From Novosphingobium sp. Fuku2-ISO-50 (GTDB taxonomy: Bacteria > Pseudomonadota > Alphaproteobacteria > Sphingomonadales > Sphingomonadaceae): a DNA stretch of 64,000 nucleotides. Location: the NCBI RefSeq assembly GCF_001519055.1, contig NZ_KQ954287.1, forward strand, positions 124,001-188,000. The letters are read 5' to 3'. Below are positions 54,236 to 63,735 of this stretch, in pieces; the stretch's first letter is position 1, and each line of letters starts with the position of its first letter. The notes beneath the pieces are model-generated. The model was not told the origin of the DNA and did no database searches. It worked only from the letters and a program-made list of their open reading frames with translations. The position numbers were made by a program, and so were the translations under genes.

Positions 54236-55564
54236 ATGACCGTCGTCACGCGCTTCGCCCCTTCGCCCACTGGCCGGCTGCATGTCGGCAACATTCGCGC
54301 CGCCTTGCACAATTGGCTGCTGGCAAAGCGCCATGGCGGGCGCTTCCTGCTGCGCATCGATGACACCGATGCCGAACGCAGCCGGGAAGAGCATGTCGTC
54401 GCGATCCGCGCCGACCTCGCCTGGCTTGGGCTGCATCCCGATGCCGAAGAGCGCCAGTCGGCGCGTTTTGCGATCTACGAGGCGGCGTTCGAGCGGCTGA
54501 TCGCGGGGGGCCGCGTCTATCGCTGCTATGAGACACAGGCCGAGCTCGATCTGCGGCGCAAGGTGCTGCTCTCGCGCGGGCTGCCGCCGATCTATGACCG
54601 CGCCGCGCTTGCCCTGACCGAAGCGGACCATGCCGCGCGCGCTGCGGCCGGAGAGACGCCGCACTGGCGGTTTCTGCTCGACCACGACACGCCGATCGCC
54701 TGGCACGACGGGATTCGCGGGGAGCAGCATTTCGATCCGCGCCAGATGTCCGACCCGGTGGTGCGCCGCGGCGACGGATCGTGGCTCTATATGCTGCCCA
54801 GCGTGATCGACGATGTCGACATGGGCGTCACCGACGTCCTGCGCGGCGAGGACCATGTGTCGAACACCGCGACGCAAATCCAAATGTTCACGGCGCTCGG
54901 CGCCGCGCTCCCCCGCTTTGCCCATGCCGCGCTGCTGACCGGGGCCGAGGGCAAGCTGTCAAAACGGCTCGGCGCGCTGGGCATTGCCGACTTGCGCGAC
55001 GCGGGGATCGAGCCCGAAGCGATCGTTGCCTTGCTCGCCCGGCTGGGCACTGCCGACCCGATCGACCCCACGCTCGATGCCGATGAGCTGGCCGCCGCGT
55101 TCGACCTGTCGCGCTTTGGCCGCGCGCCCGCCCGGTTTGACGAGGCGGAACTGGACCGCATCAACGCCGCCGTGATCCATCGCCTGCCTTTTGCACACGT
55201 TGCCGAGCGCCTGCCGCAAGGCATGGATGAGGCGGCATGGCTGGCGATCCGCCCGAATCTCGCCCGCGTAGCCGAAGGCGCCGACTGGTGGCAAGTGATC
55301 AAGGGGCCGATCGTGACCGGGGAACGCGACTCGGAAACCGGCGCCTATCTGGCGACGGCGGCGGCGATCGCTGCCGGGCTGGACTGGGCAAACGACCCGT
55401 GGAGCGCGCTGACCGCCGCGCTCAAGGACGCAACCGGGCGCAAGGGCAAGGCGCTGTTCCTGCCGCTGCGCCAGGCGCTGACCGGCATGGACCATGGGCC
55501 CGACATGAAGGCCCTGCTGCCGCTGATCGCGCGTGAAGAGGCCGTCAAGCGACTCAGCCTGTGA
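54236..55564 (+). CDS. gltX: Glutamyl-tRNA synthetase
   Basis: A 442-residue class I aminoacyl-tRNA synthetase. HIGH-type motif in PSPTGRLHVGNIRAAL, KMSKS-type motif KLSKR, and an anticodon-binding C-terminal domain. Alphaproteobacteria often carry two GltX proteins, one of which may charge tRNA-Gln; which this one is cannot be decided without the other copy. It follows nadE by 39 bases. Confidence 0.95.
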   Translation: MTVVTRFAPSPTGRLHVGNIRAALHNWLLAKRHGGRFLLRIDDTDAERSREEHVVAIRADLAWLGLHPDAEERQSARFAIYEAAFERLIAGGRVYRCYETQAELDLRRKVLLSRGLPPIYDRAALALTEADHAARAAAGETPHWRFLLDHDTPIAWHDGIRGEQHFDPRQMSDPVVRRGDGSWLYMLPSVIDDVDMGVTDVLRGEDHVSNTATQIQMFTALGAALPRFAHAALLTGAEGKLSKRLGALGIADLRDAGIEPEAIVALLARLGTADPIDPTLDADELAAAFDLSRFGRAPARFDEAELDRINAAVIHRLPFAHVAERLPQGMDEAAWLAIRPNLARVAEGADWWQVIKGPIVTGERDSETGAYLATAAAIAAGLDWANDPWSALTAALKDATGRKGKALFLPLRQALTGMDHGPDMKALLPLIAREEAVKRLSL

Positions 55565-55598
55565 GGCGTAAGGAAATGTGGGTGGGGGGCGTAAGGCG

Positions 55599-56159
55599 TC
55601 AGGCCCGCCCCGTTGCCCCGACCAGATGCGCCGGGTCGATTCCCTCGCCGCGCCAGGTCGCCCGCCAGCGCGTCGCCGCCGGCGTGTCAAACAGGATCGC
55701 CGAGGCGCCGGTCGCGGCATACCAGCCGTGCTGGCGCATTTCGCCTTCGAGTTGCCCCGCGCCCCAACCGGCATAGCCCAGCGCCACCAGCCACTGCGCC
55801 GGCCCGCCCCCTTCGGCAATCGCGCGCAAGACTTCGAGCGAGGCGCTCAGGCTCCATTGGTCCGACACCGGCAAAGTGCCCGGCGCCTCCCAGGCGGCGC
55901 TGTGCAGGACAAAGCCGCGCTGTTGCTCGACCGGCCCGCCCGCGTGAATCGGCACATCGGGCGCCGCGCCGGGTTCGATCCCGATGTCGGCGAGCAGCCC
56001 GTGCAGGCTGACCCCCGGATGGATCGCGCCGATCCCGATACCCAGCGCGCCCTTGGCATCATGCACGCACATCGCGATCACCGCGTGATCAAAACGCGGA
56101 TCGCCCATGCCGGGCATGGCGAGCAGGAGCGAACCGGCAAGATAACGCGCTTCGGTCAT
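55599..56159 (-). CDS. yqgE: YqgE/AlgH (UPF0301) family protein
   Basis: A 186-residue protein of unknown function with the family marks YLAGSLLLAMPGMGDPRF and a HAVIAMCVHDAKGALGI segment, then LGYAGWGAGQLEGEM. The ATG starts just before TEARYLAGSLLLA. It is convergent with gltX and lies on the same strand as glnD, 40 bases downstream of it. Confidence 0.92.
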   Translation of the reverse strand: MTEARYLAGSLLLAMPGMGDPRFDHAVIAMCVHDAKGALGIGIGAIHPGVSLHGLLADIGIEPGAAPDVPIHAGGPVEQQRGFVLHSAAWEAPGTLPVSDQWSLSASLEVLRAIAEGGGPAQWLVALGYAGWGAGQLEGEMRQHGWYAATGASAILFDTPAATRWRATWRGEGIDPAHLVGATGRA

Positions 56160-56199
56160 GGCGCGATGATACGCCCGCCGACGGCGAATGGAAGCGCTC

Positions 56200-58950
56200 T
56201 CACGCGGCGGCCTTGCCGCTGCTGCCGCCCGCCGCCTCGATCAGACGCCGCTCGATCGTGCGCAAGCGGCTGTCGCCGGTCACCTTGCTGCCCAGGACAT
56301 CCGTGACATAGAACGTGTCGACCGCGCGTTCGCCATACGTCGCGATATGCGCCGAATGCACGATCAGCCGCGCCTCGAACAGCGCACGCGCCAGCCGGCT
56401 GAGCAGCGCCGGACGGTCGAGCGCACCGATCTCGATCACCGTAAACCGATCCGAAGCCTTGTGATCGAAAATGACGATGGGATGGACTTCGAACGCCTCG
56501 GCGCGCGGGCGGGCCAGCGGACGCGCGGCGAGCTGGGGCAAGAGCTTGCCCTTGTTGGCCAGAGCGTCGGCGATCGCGGACTTGAGCCGGGCGATCTGGT
56601 TTTCCTCGTTGAGCGGGCGGCCAAGCGGATCCTGCACAAGGAAATTGTCCAGCGCGACGCCGTTGCGCGTGGTGTGAATGCGCGCGTCGATGATGTTGCC
56701 CCCGGCGAGATGGATACCCCCGGCGATACGATAGAACAGCCCCGGATGGTCGGCAGCGATCACCGTGACCAGCGTCGCACCGCGCGCGGGATAATAGCGC
56801 GCCTCGACCGACAGCGGTTCATCGAGCGCAATGTCGAGCTGTTGCAGATTCATCGCGATGATGTCTTCGGGCTCGGCGATCCAGTAGGCGTCGAGCAATT
56901 GCCGCCCGACCGTGCCGATCAGCGCGTCGCGTTCCTTGAGCAGCCCGGCCACGGCCTTTTTCTTGGCGGCGATGCGTTCGGCCCGACCGAATTGCTTGTG
57001 CCCGAGCCGCAGGACTTCGTGCGCGGCGACATAGAGATCGCCGAGCAATTGCCGCTTCCACGAATTCCAGATGCCCGGCCCGACCGCGCGGATGTCGACG
57101 ATCGTCAAAAGCAGCAAGAGGCGCAGGCGTTCGGCGCTCTGCACTTGCCCGGCGAAATCGGCGATCGTCTTGTAATCGGCCAGATCGCGCTTGAACGCGG
57201 TCGCGCTCATCAGCAAGTGCCAGCGCACCAGCCAGGCGACCATCTCGGTCTCGGCGGGCCCCATGCCCAGCCGCGGGCACAGTTTCATCGCGATCTCTGC
57301 GCCGAGCACCGAATGATCGCCGCTGCGCCCTTTGGCAATGTCGTGCAGCAAAGTCGCGACATAGAGCACCCGGCGCGAGGCAATTTCGCCGATCACTTCG
57401 GTCGCCAGCGGATGCTGCTCGCCTTCTTCGCCCTTTTCGATCCGCGACAAGAGGCCGATGGCGCGGATCGTATGCTCGTCGACGGTATAATGGTGATACA
57501 TGTCGAACTGCATCTGCGCGATGACCCGGCCGAAATCGGGGATGAAGCGGCCGAACACCCCGGCCTCGCTCATCCAGCGCAAGACCGTTTCGGGATCGCG
57601 GCGGCTGGTCAGAATGTCCATGAACATCTGGTTGGCGCGTGGATCGCGCCGCACGGCGGCATCGATCAGCCCGGCGTCGCGGTGCGCCTGGCGCATCGTT
57701 TCGGGATGGATTTCCATGCTTTCGCGATCAGCGACATGAAACAGCTCGATCAGCCGCACCGGATCATGGGCAAAGAAATCGTCGGCTCCGGCGGCCACTT
57801 TGTCGGCCACGACGGCAAACGCGCCGATCTTGCGCCGCGCCCGCCGCCGGGCGCGCAGCTTGGCAAAAAAGCCCATGCGCTGCGCCGCCCATTGCTCGTC
57901 GAGCTGGGCAAGGAACACGCCGGTCAGCGATCCCACTTGCCGCGCATGCAGGAAGAACAAGTGCATGAAGCGTTCGACCCCGCTCTTGCCAGGGCGGTCG
58001 GCAAAATTCATGCGCGTGGCAACTTCGCGCTGCAAGTCAAAGGTCAGCCGGTCTTCGGGGCGCCGCGTGATCGTGTGCAAATGGCAGCGCACCGCCCAAA
58101 AGAAATTCTCCGCCCGGCGGAACGCGCGATATTCGATTCCCGTCAGCAGGCCGACATCGACCAGCTCTGACGGATCGCGCACTTTGTGGATATATTTCCC
58201 GATCCAGTACAGCGTGTGCAAATCGCGCAGACAGCCCTTGCCCTCTTTCACATTGGGCTCGACGACATAGCGGCTGTCGCCCAAACGCTTGTGCCGCTCG
58301 TTGCGTTCGGCCAGCTTTTCGGCGACGAACTGCCGCTCGGTCCCGGCGGCGACATCGGCCCAGAAACGGCGCTGCGATTCTTCGTAGATCGCCCGGTCGC
58401 CCCAGACATAGCGCCCTTCGAGCAAGGCCGTGCGAATCGTCAGATCGGCTTTGGCCTGGCGCACCAGTTCGTCGAGCGAACGGCTCGAATGCCCGACTTT
58501 CAGCCCCAGATCCCACAGGAAATAGAGCATCGCCTCGATCACCTGTTCGCACCAGGCCGTCGGCTTGTTGGGCGTGACAAAGGCGATGTCGACATCGGAA
58601 TGCGGCGCCATTTCGCCCCGGCCATAGCCGCCCACCGCGATCACCGCGATGCGCTCGCCCGTCGAACGGTTGTTGGCGCGATAGACCCGCCCGACGACAT
58701 GATCGTGAATCAGGCGGACCACCTGATCGATCAGAAAGGCTTGGCCTTGCGCACATTCGCTGCCGTGCGACGGGCGCGCCGCGAGCCGCCGCCCGACTTC
58801 CTCGCGGCCCGCCGCCAGGCTTTCGCGCAGCACCTCGACGATCAAGGGCCGCGCCTTGTCGCCATGTTGGGCCGCCAGCGCGGCTATGTCGTCGGCAAGC
58901 GCGCGCCGGTCGATGATCGCGCGCTGATTTGCAATCCGGGGGAGCATCAT
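56200..58950 (-). CDS. glnD: PII uridylyltransferase/uridylyl-removing enzyme GlnD
   Basis: A 916-residue bifunctional enzyme that uridylylates PII proteins under low glutamine and removes UMP under high glutamine. The nucleotidyltransferase core has GGYGRGEMAPHSDVD (107-121), the HD domain LLHDIAKGRSGDHS (near 500), and two C-terminal ACT domains (about 700-780 and 810-890). Its partner PII with Tyr51 is encoded at 39470-39808. It ends 40 bases before yqgE. Confidence 0.97.
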   Translation of the reverse strand: MMLPRIANQRAIIDRRALADDIAALAAQHGDKARPLIVEVLRESLAAGREEVGRRLAARPSHGSECAQGQAFLIDQVVRLIHDHVVGRVYRANNRSTGERIAVIAVGGYGRGEMAPHSDVDIAFVTPNKPTAWCEQVIEAMLYFLWDLGLKVGHSSRSLDELVRQAKADLTIRTALLEGRYVWGDRAIYEESQRRFWADVAAGTERQFVAEKLAERNERHKRLGDSRYVVEPNVKEGKGCLRDLHTLYWIGKYIHKVRDPSELVDVGLLTGIEYRAFRRAENFFWAVRCHLHTITRRPEDRLTFDLQREVATRMNFADRPGKSGVERFMHLFFLHARQVGSLTGVFLAQLDEQWAAQRMGFFAKLRARRRARRKIGAFAVVADKVAAGADDFFAHDPVRLIELFHVADRESMEIHPETMRQAHRDAGLIDAAVRRDPRANQMFMDILTSRRDPETVLRWMSEAGVFGRFIPDFGRVIAQMQFDMYHHYTVDEHTIRAIGLLSRIEKGEEGEQHPLATEVIGEIASRRVLYVATLLHDIAKGRSGDHSVLGAEIAMKLCPRLGMGPAETEMVAWLVRWHLLMSATAFKRDLADYKTIADFAGQVQSAERLRLLLLLTIVDIRAVGPGIWNSWKRQLLGDLYVAAHEVLRLGHKQFGRAERIAAKKKAVAGLLKERDALIGTVGRQLLDAYWIAEPEDIIAMNLQQLDIALDEPLSVEARYYPARGATLVTVIAADHPGLFYRIAGGIHLAGGNIIDARIHTTRNGVALDNFLVQDPLGRPLNEENQIARLKSAIADALANKGKLLPQLAARPLARPRAEAFEVHPIVIFDHKASDRFTVIEIGALDRPALLSRLARALFEARLIVHSAHIATYGERAVDTFYVTDVLGSKVTGDSRLRTIERRLIEAAGGSSGKAAA

Positions 58951-58965
58951 GCGCTCCCCCTTAAC

Positions 58966-60765
58966 TCAGGATACCTTCACAGTCTCGGCCCATTCGCGCC
59001 GGTATTTTTCGCGCAAGGCCCGCTTGTCGATCTTTTCGGTGCCCAGCCGGGGCAGCGGCTCGTTGACCTGCCAGACTTGCACCGGAATCTTGAACGCGGC
59101 GATATGCTCGCCAAGAAAGGCGCGCAAAGCCTCGGCATCGAGCGCGGCGCCCGATTTGGCCAGGAACACCGCCGCCGGCACTTCGCCATATAGCTCGTCG
59201 GTCAGGCCGAACACGCTCGCCTCGGCAATGCCGGGGTGATTGTAGATCGCGCTTTCGACTTCGATGCAGCTGATGTTCTCGCCGCCGCGAATGATGATGT
59301 CCTTCTTGCGGTCGACGATGAACAAGTAGCCGTCTTCATCGATATAACCGAGATCGCCGGTACGGAAATAACCGTCGGGCGTGATCGCCGCCCGCGTCGC
59401 GCCGGGATTGTCCCAATAGCCGATAAAGTTGGCCACGCTGCGGATCGAGACTTCGCCGACATCGCCCTGCGGCAGCCCGCGACCGTCTTCGTCGAGTATG
59501 GCCATGTCGACCAGCGGGCGCGATGGGGCGCCCGTGCTGCCCGGCTTGGCCAGATAGTTCTCGTTGAAATTGCCGCAACCGATGCCGTTGGTTTCGGTCA
59601 GGCCATAGCCCAGAACCGGAAAGGCATGGGGCAATTCGCGGCGAATCCGATCGACATGCTCGATCGGGCGCGGCGCTCCGCCGGCGGCAAAGGTGACGCA
59701 GCTCGACAAGTCGAACGTGTTGCGATCGGGATGAGTCGCGATTTCAAAGCTCATCAGCGGCACGCCGACGAAGTAGGTCACGCGTTCGCGCTCGATCAGC
59801 TCCATCGCGCGGACCACGTCCCACTTGGGCATCATCACCAGCTTGCGCGCCATGGCAAACGACTGAAGCAGAACGGGCACTTCGCCGGTGACATGGAACA
59901 GCGGCACGTTGACCAGCGCGCAAGGCTGCGACGCAGGATCGGGCGCTTCGCCCCGCGCAGTCAGGACGCCCAGCACGGCCAGCGTCTGCGCCAGATAGTT
60001 GAACGTGCCCTGCACCACCCCGCGATGGTTGGACCAGGCCCCTTTCGATGTGCCCGTCGATCCCGAAGTGAACAGCACGGTCGCGATGTCATCGCCGCTC
60101 AACAGGGGCAGGTTCACCCGGTCATCGCCACCCTTTGCCGTCAGCGCGACGAGCCCCTTGTCCGGCGCGCAATCATGTTCGATCAGCAGGATCTGTCCGC
60201 CATAGCCCTGCGCGGCAAAGCGCTCTGCGCGCTGCCGGTCGGCAAGCACCAGCCGGCAATCGACAAGATCGGCGCCGCCGACCAGTTCTTCGCCCGACCA
60301 CCAGCCATTGAGCAACGTCGCGACGCCCCCGGCCATGAGCACCGCCATATAAGCCACCACCCAGTTGGCCGAATTGCGCGCGGCCATGCCGACCCGGTCG
60401 CCCCGCTGTATGCCATGGCCGTCGACCAGCCCGCCCGCCGCGACGCGCGCGGCGGCGTAGGCTTGCGCAAACGTCAGGCGGACATCGCCATCGACCAGGA
60501 AGTCCCTGTCGCCATGCAGCGCGCAGAAATGAGCGAAATAATGCGCCAGACTGGGCGGCGCCGAAGCGATCATCGGCAAGTCGCGATCGAACTGGCGATA
60601 CGTCCCGAGGGGCAGCATCCCGTCAGGCGCAACCAGGCCGTCCATCACGCGCGACAGGGCAAGATCGAGTTCGGTCTTCATCGTTGACACCATCTCCAGC
60701 GGAAGCGTCCCGCCGCACCCCGCATCGCGGAAACGGCGGACGTCCATATCTTTTTGCACGTTCAC
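58966..60765 (-). CDS. AMP-forming fatty-acyl-CoA (or related acid) synthetase
   Basis: A 599-residue ANL-superfamily ligase. The ATP/AMP signature FTSGSTGTSKGAW (about 230), YGLTETNGIG (about 395), the GYFRTGDLGYIDEDGY adenylate motif, and KDIIIRGGENISCIEVE hinge, ending in GTEKIDKRALREKY with the catalytic Lys, are all present. The start is uncertain: GTG 60765 has AAGGGGG just upstream and is used; ATG 60693 and 60681 give shorter forms. It lies 15 bases before glnD on the same strand. Confidence 0.88.
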   Translation of the reverse strand: MNVQKDMDVRRFRDAGCGGTLPLEMVSTMKTELDLALSRVMDGLVAPDGMLPLGTYRQFDRDLPMIASAPPSLAHYFAHFCALHGDRDFLVDGDVRLTFAQAYAAARVAAGGLVDGHGIQRGDRVGMAARNSANWVVAYMAVLMAGGVATLLNGWWSGEELVGGADLVDCRLVLADRQRAERFAAQGYGGQILLIEHDCAPDKGLVALTAKGGDDRVNLPLLSGDDIATVLFTSGSTGTSKGAWSNHRGVVQGTFNYLAQTLAVLGVLTARGEAPDPASQPCALVNVPLFHVTGEVPVLLQSFAMARKLVMMPKWDVVRAMELIERERVTYFVGVPLMSFEIATHPDRNTFDLSSCVTFAAGGAPRPIEHVDRIRRELPHAFPVLGYGLTETNGIGCGNFNENYLAKPGSTGAPSRPLVDMAILDEDGRGLPQGDVGEVSIRSVANFIGYWDNPGATRAAITPDGYFRTGDLGYIDEDGYLFIVDRKKDIIIRGGENISCIEVESAIYNHPGIAEASVFGLTDELYGEVPAAVFLAKSGAALDAEALRAFLGEHIAAFKIPVQVWQVNEPLPRLGTEKIDKRALREKYRREWAETVKVS

Positions 60766-60858
60766 AGTCCCCCTTCGCTGTGCCAGAAGGCCGCGCGCCC
60801 AGAGCGCGCGACCGGCACCGGAAAGGTTCCGATTCGAAACGTTTAAGGAGTTCCCCCC

Positions 60859-61806
60859 GTGCTGTCACTATCGGTCGCAACGCCTTTGGCAGCCCCGTAT
60901 GCCGCCCATTTCGTCGCCGGCGTGCTGCCGCTGCTGGCTGACGCTGCGGCATCCTCGCTTGGGGCGCATGTGCCGCTGCGTTTCGAAAATCTCGGCCTTT
61001 CGCCGATTGCGGTGGATCTCGGCTTTTTCACGATAAAATGGTATTCGCTGGCCTATCTCGTCGGGATCATCTTTGCCTATTGGCACCTGACGCGGGCGCT
61101 TCGCCTGCCCGGCGCGCCGATGGCGCAGCGCCATGCCGAAGACCTGTTCTTCTATGCCACGCTCGGCGTGATCTTCGGCGGGCGGCTCGGCTATGCGCTG
61201 TTCTATGCGCCCGAGCTGATCACCCACCCGCAAGACCTGATCAAGCTGTGGCAAGGCGGGATGAGCTTTCACGGCGGGCTGATCGGCACGACGCTGGCGA
61301 TCGCCTTTGTCTCGTGGCGCGGCCGGCTCGATTTCATCCGGGTCTGCGATTATATCGCGCCTTGCGTGCCGGTGGGGCTGTTCCTCGGACGCTGCGCCAA
61401 TTTCGTGAACGGCGAACTGTGGGGCCGCGCTGCCGACAGTGCGCTGCCCTGGGCGATGGTCTTTCCCGGCGGTGGCCCGGTGGCGCGCCATCCCAGCCAG
61501 CTTTACGAAGCCGGGCTTGAAGGGATCGTGCTCGGCACCGTGCTGATCACGCTGTTCTGGACGACGCGGGCGCGCTGGCGCCAGGGCCTGCTGATGGGCA
61601 CATTCGCGATGGGCTATGGCATGGCCCGCTTTATCGTCGAATACTTCCGCGAGCCCGATGCGCAGCTGGAAAATTTCGCCCATGCCACCGGCCTTTCGAT
61701 GGGGCAGTGGCTGACGCTGCCGATGATCGCCATCGGGCTTGCGCTGATCGTGCGCGCTTTGCGCCGCCCGCCGCTGGCGGTGACGGTCCAGTCGCTGCCG
61801 TCCTGA
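60859..61806 (+). CDS. lgt: Prolipoprotein diacylglyceryl transferase
   Basis: A 315-residue inner-membrane enzyme that adds diacylglycerol to lipobox Cys, the first step for the lipoproteins encoded here. Seven helices and the Lgt signature GRCANFVNGELWGR, plus HPSQLYEAGLEG, are present. GTG 60859 has AAGGAG eight bases upstream. It is divergent from the acyl-CoA synthetase and five bases before the MidA-type gene. Confidence 0.96.
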   Translation: MLSLSVATPLAAPYAAHFVAGVLPLLADAAASSLGAHVPLRFENLGLSPIAVDLGFFTIKWYSLAYLVGIIFAYWHLTRALRLPGAPMAQRHAEDLFFYATLGVIFGGRLGYALFYAPELITHPQDLIKLWQGGMSFHGGLIGTTLAIAFVSWRGRLDFIRVCDYIAPCVPVGLFLGRCANFVNGELWGRAADSALPWAMVFPGGGPVARHPSQLYEAGLEGIVLGTVLITLFWTTRARWRQGLLMGTFAMGYGMARFIVEYFREPDAQLENFAHATGLSMGQWLTLPMIAIGLALIVRALRRPPLAVTVQSLPS

Positions 61807-61811
61807 CTCCG

Positions 61812-62849
61812 ATGCGCCTGAAAGACCGCTTTGCCCGGCTGATCGCGGCGACCGGCCCGATCAGCCTGGCGCAGTTCATGGCTGAATCCAACGCGCGCTA
61901 TTACGACAGCCGCGATCCGCTCGGCAGCGCGGGCGATTTCATCACCGCTCCCGAAATAAGCCAGATGTTCGGCGAACTGATCGGGCTGTGGCTGGCCGAT
62001 CTGTGGGATCGCGCCGGGCGCCCGGCGCCTGTTCACTATGTCGAGCTCGGGCCCGGGCGCGGCACACTGGCGCGCGATGCGCTGGGCGCGGCGCGGCGCT
62101 TCGGGCTCACACCAAATGTCCATTTCGTCGAGGCGAGCAGCGCGCTCCGCGCCGTTCAGCGCGGCCATTTCCCCGATGCGACCTGGCATGGCGATTTGTC
62201 GAGCCTGCCCGAAGATGCCCCGTTGCTGATCGTCGCCAACGAATTTCTCGACGCGCTGCCGGTGCGCCAGCTCGTGCGCACGGCGCAAGGCTGGCGCGAG
62301 CACATGGTCGGGCTCGATGGCGACCGGCTGGTCCCGCTGGCCGGCCCGCGCCCGATGGATGCCGCCGTACCGCCCGGCTTCGCTGATGCCCGCGAAGGCG
62401 CCATCATCGAAACCTGCCCCGCCGCCGCCACGGTCATCGATGAAATCGGGCGACGGCTGGCTGTGCAGGGCGGCGGCGCGCTGATCATCGACTATGGCCG
62501 GACCGAGCCTGCCACAGGCAGCTCGCTCCAGGCCTTGCGCGCGCATGAAAAGGTCGATCCCTTTGCCTGGCCCGGCGAAGCCGACCTGACCGCGCATGTC
62601 GATTTTTCGATTCTTCCCGCCATCGCGCAGGCTGCCGGCGCGCAGTGGATGGGCACGCTCGAACAAGGCGCCTTCCTCACGGCGCTCGGCCTTGGCGCGC
62701 GAATGGAGGCCCTGGCCCGCGCCGCACCGGCCCAATCCGGGGCCATCCGCGCCGCCGCGCACCGCCTCGCCGCGCCCGAAGCGATGGGCGCGCTGTTCAA
62801 GGTCATGGCGCTCGGCGGGCCGGACTGGCCTGTCGGCGCCGCGTTCTGA
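61812..62849 (+). CDS. MidA/NDUFAF7-type SAM-dependent methyltransferase
   Basis: A 345-residue protein of the DUF185 family. Its SAM-binding region is YVELGPGRGTLARD, with the characteristic N terminus PLGSAGDFITAPEISQMFGELIGLW. Mitochondrial homologues methylate an arginine of complex I; a bacterial role in complex I assembly is plausible. The ATG 61812 is five bases after the lgt stop. Confidence 0.9.
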   Translation: MRLKDRFARLIAATGPISLAQFMAESNARYYDSRDPLGSAGDFITAPEISQMFGELIGLWLADLWDRAGRPAPVHYVELGPGRGTLARDALGAARRFGLTPNVHFVEASSALRAVQRGHFPDATWHGDLSSLPEDAPLLIVANEFLDALPVRQLVRTAQGWREHMVGLDGDRLVPLAGPRPMDAAVPPGFADAREGAIIETCPAAATVIDEIGRRLAVQGGGALIIDYGRTEPATGSSLQALRAHEKVDPFAWPGEADLTAHVDFSILPAIAQAAGAQWMGTLEQGAFLTALGLGARMEALARAAPAQSGAIRAAAHRLAAPEAMGALFKVMALGGPDWPVGAAF

Positions 62850-63144
62850 TCACCCGTTTGCACTTGCCGCGCAACCGGTTGCGATCGGCGCAATAGAGCC
62901 ATTCAGCCATGATTAATGGCCCTTTTTGGCCTTGCCAAAATGGCTGTTGGCAAAGCGCCGCATTTGTGGCTATCAGGCCCGAGAATGTCGGGGGGCTGCG
63001 CTACGAGCGCATGTTCGCGCAAACGCGGCAGCAACCTCGCAATAAGGTGGTACATTCCCCGACGGGAATACCCCATCTGGGGAGCGAAAGTAGAAATGCA
63101 ACCGCATGCGCCGTTGTGCGTGTGGCATCAGGCAAGGACTTTCA
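62850..63144. promoter_or_regulatory. 295-base leader of petAB
   Basis: No gene fits here. CGCAACCGGTTGCG (62870-62883) is a perfect 14-bp palindrome, possibly the terminator or a protein site for the gene before. ATTCCC-CGAC-GGGAAT (63054-63069) and CCCCA-TC-TGGGG (63071-63082) are two adjoining small hairpins about 60 bases before petA. A promoter is expected but not clear. Confidence 0.4.
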
Positions 63145-63723
63145 ATGGCTGACCTGCTTAAGGCTGAAGGGGCGATCATCGACCCGACGGATGAGACCGG
63201 AGAAGGCGTCAGGCGACGCGATTTCATCAATATTGCTGCAGTGAGTTTCGCCGGTGTGGGCGGGATTGCTGTTCTTGTTCCCCTGATTTCGCAGATGAGC
63301 GCATCGGCCGATGTTCTGGCCGAAAGCTCGACCGAAATCGACATCTCGGCGATTGCGTCGGGCCAGGCGATCAAGACGGTGTTCCGCAAACAGCCGGTGT
63401 TCGTGCGCAATCTGACGCCGAAGGAAATCGCCGAGGCCGACGCGGTCAATCCTTCCACGCTGCGCGATCCGCAGACGCTGGAAGAGCGGACCAAGAAGGG
63501 CAAGACCAACTGGCTGATCACCATGGGCGTGTGCACCCATCTGGGCTGCGTTCCCCTTGGCGCCGGTCAAGGCGAAGTGAAGGGCGAATTCGGCGGCTAT
63601 TTCTGTCCTTGCCACGGGTCGGTCTACGACACCGCAGCACGCATCCGCAAAGGCCCGGCACCGAAAAATCTCGAAGTGCCCCCTTATGAATTCACTTCCG
63701 ACACTGTCGTGAAGATCGGCTGA
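63145..63723 (+). CDS. petA: Ubiquinol-cytochrome c reductase iron-sulfur (Rieske) subunit
   Basis: The 192-residue Rieske protein of the bc1 complex. A twin-arginine-type region (GVRRRDFINIAAVSF) and one membrane helix (about 30-53) anchor it. Cluster ligands are in CTHLGC and CPCHGS, both complete. petB follows after 12 bases. ATG 63145 is the only sensible start, though GGACTTTCA upstream is a weak ribosome site. Confidence 0.96.
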   Translation: MADLLKAEGAIIDPTDETGEGVRRRDFINIAAVSFAGVGGIAVLVPLISQMSASADVLAESSTEIDISAIASGQAIKTVFRKQPVFVRNLTPKEIAEADAVNPSTLRDPQTLEERTKKGKTNWLITMGVCTHLGCVPLGAGQGEVKGEFGGYFCPCHGSVYDTAARIRKGPAPKNLEVPPYEFTSDTVVKIG

Positions 63724-63735
63724 GGATAACTGGCC

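Noticed and set aside
56188..58170. A 660-codon plus-strand frame opposite glnD
   Set aside because: Shadow of GlnD; no domain, no start signal.
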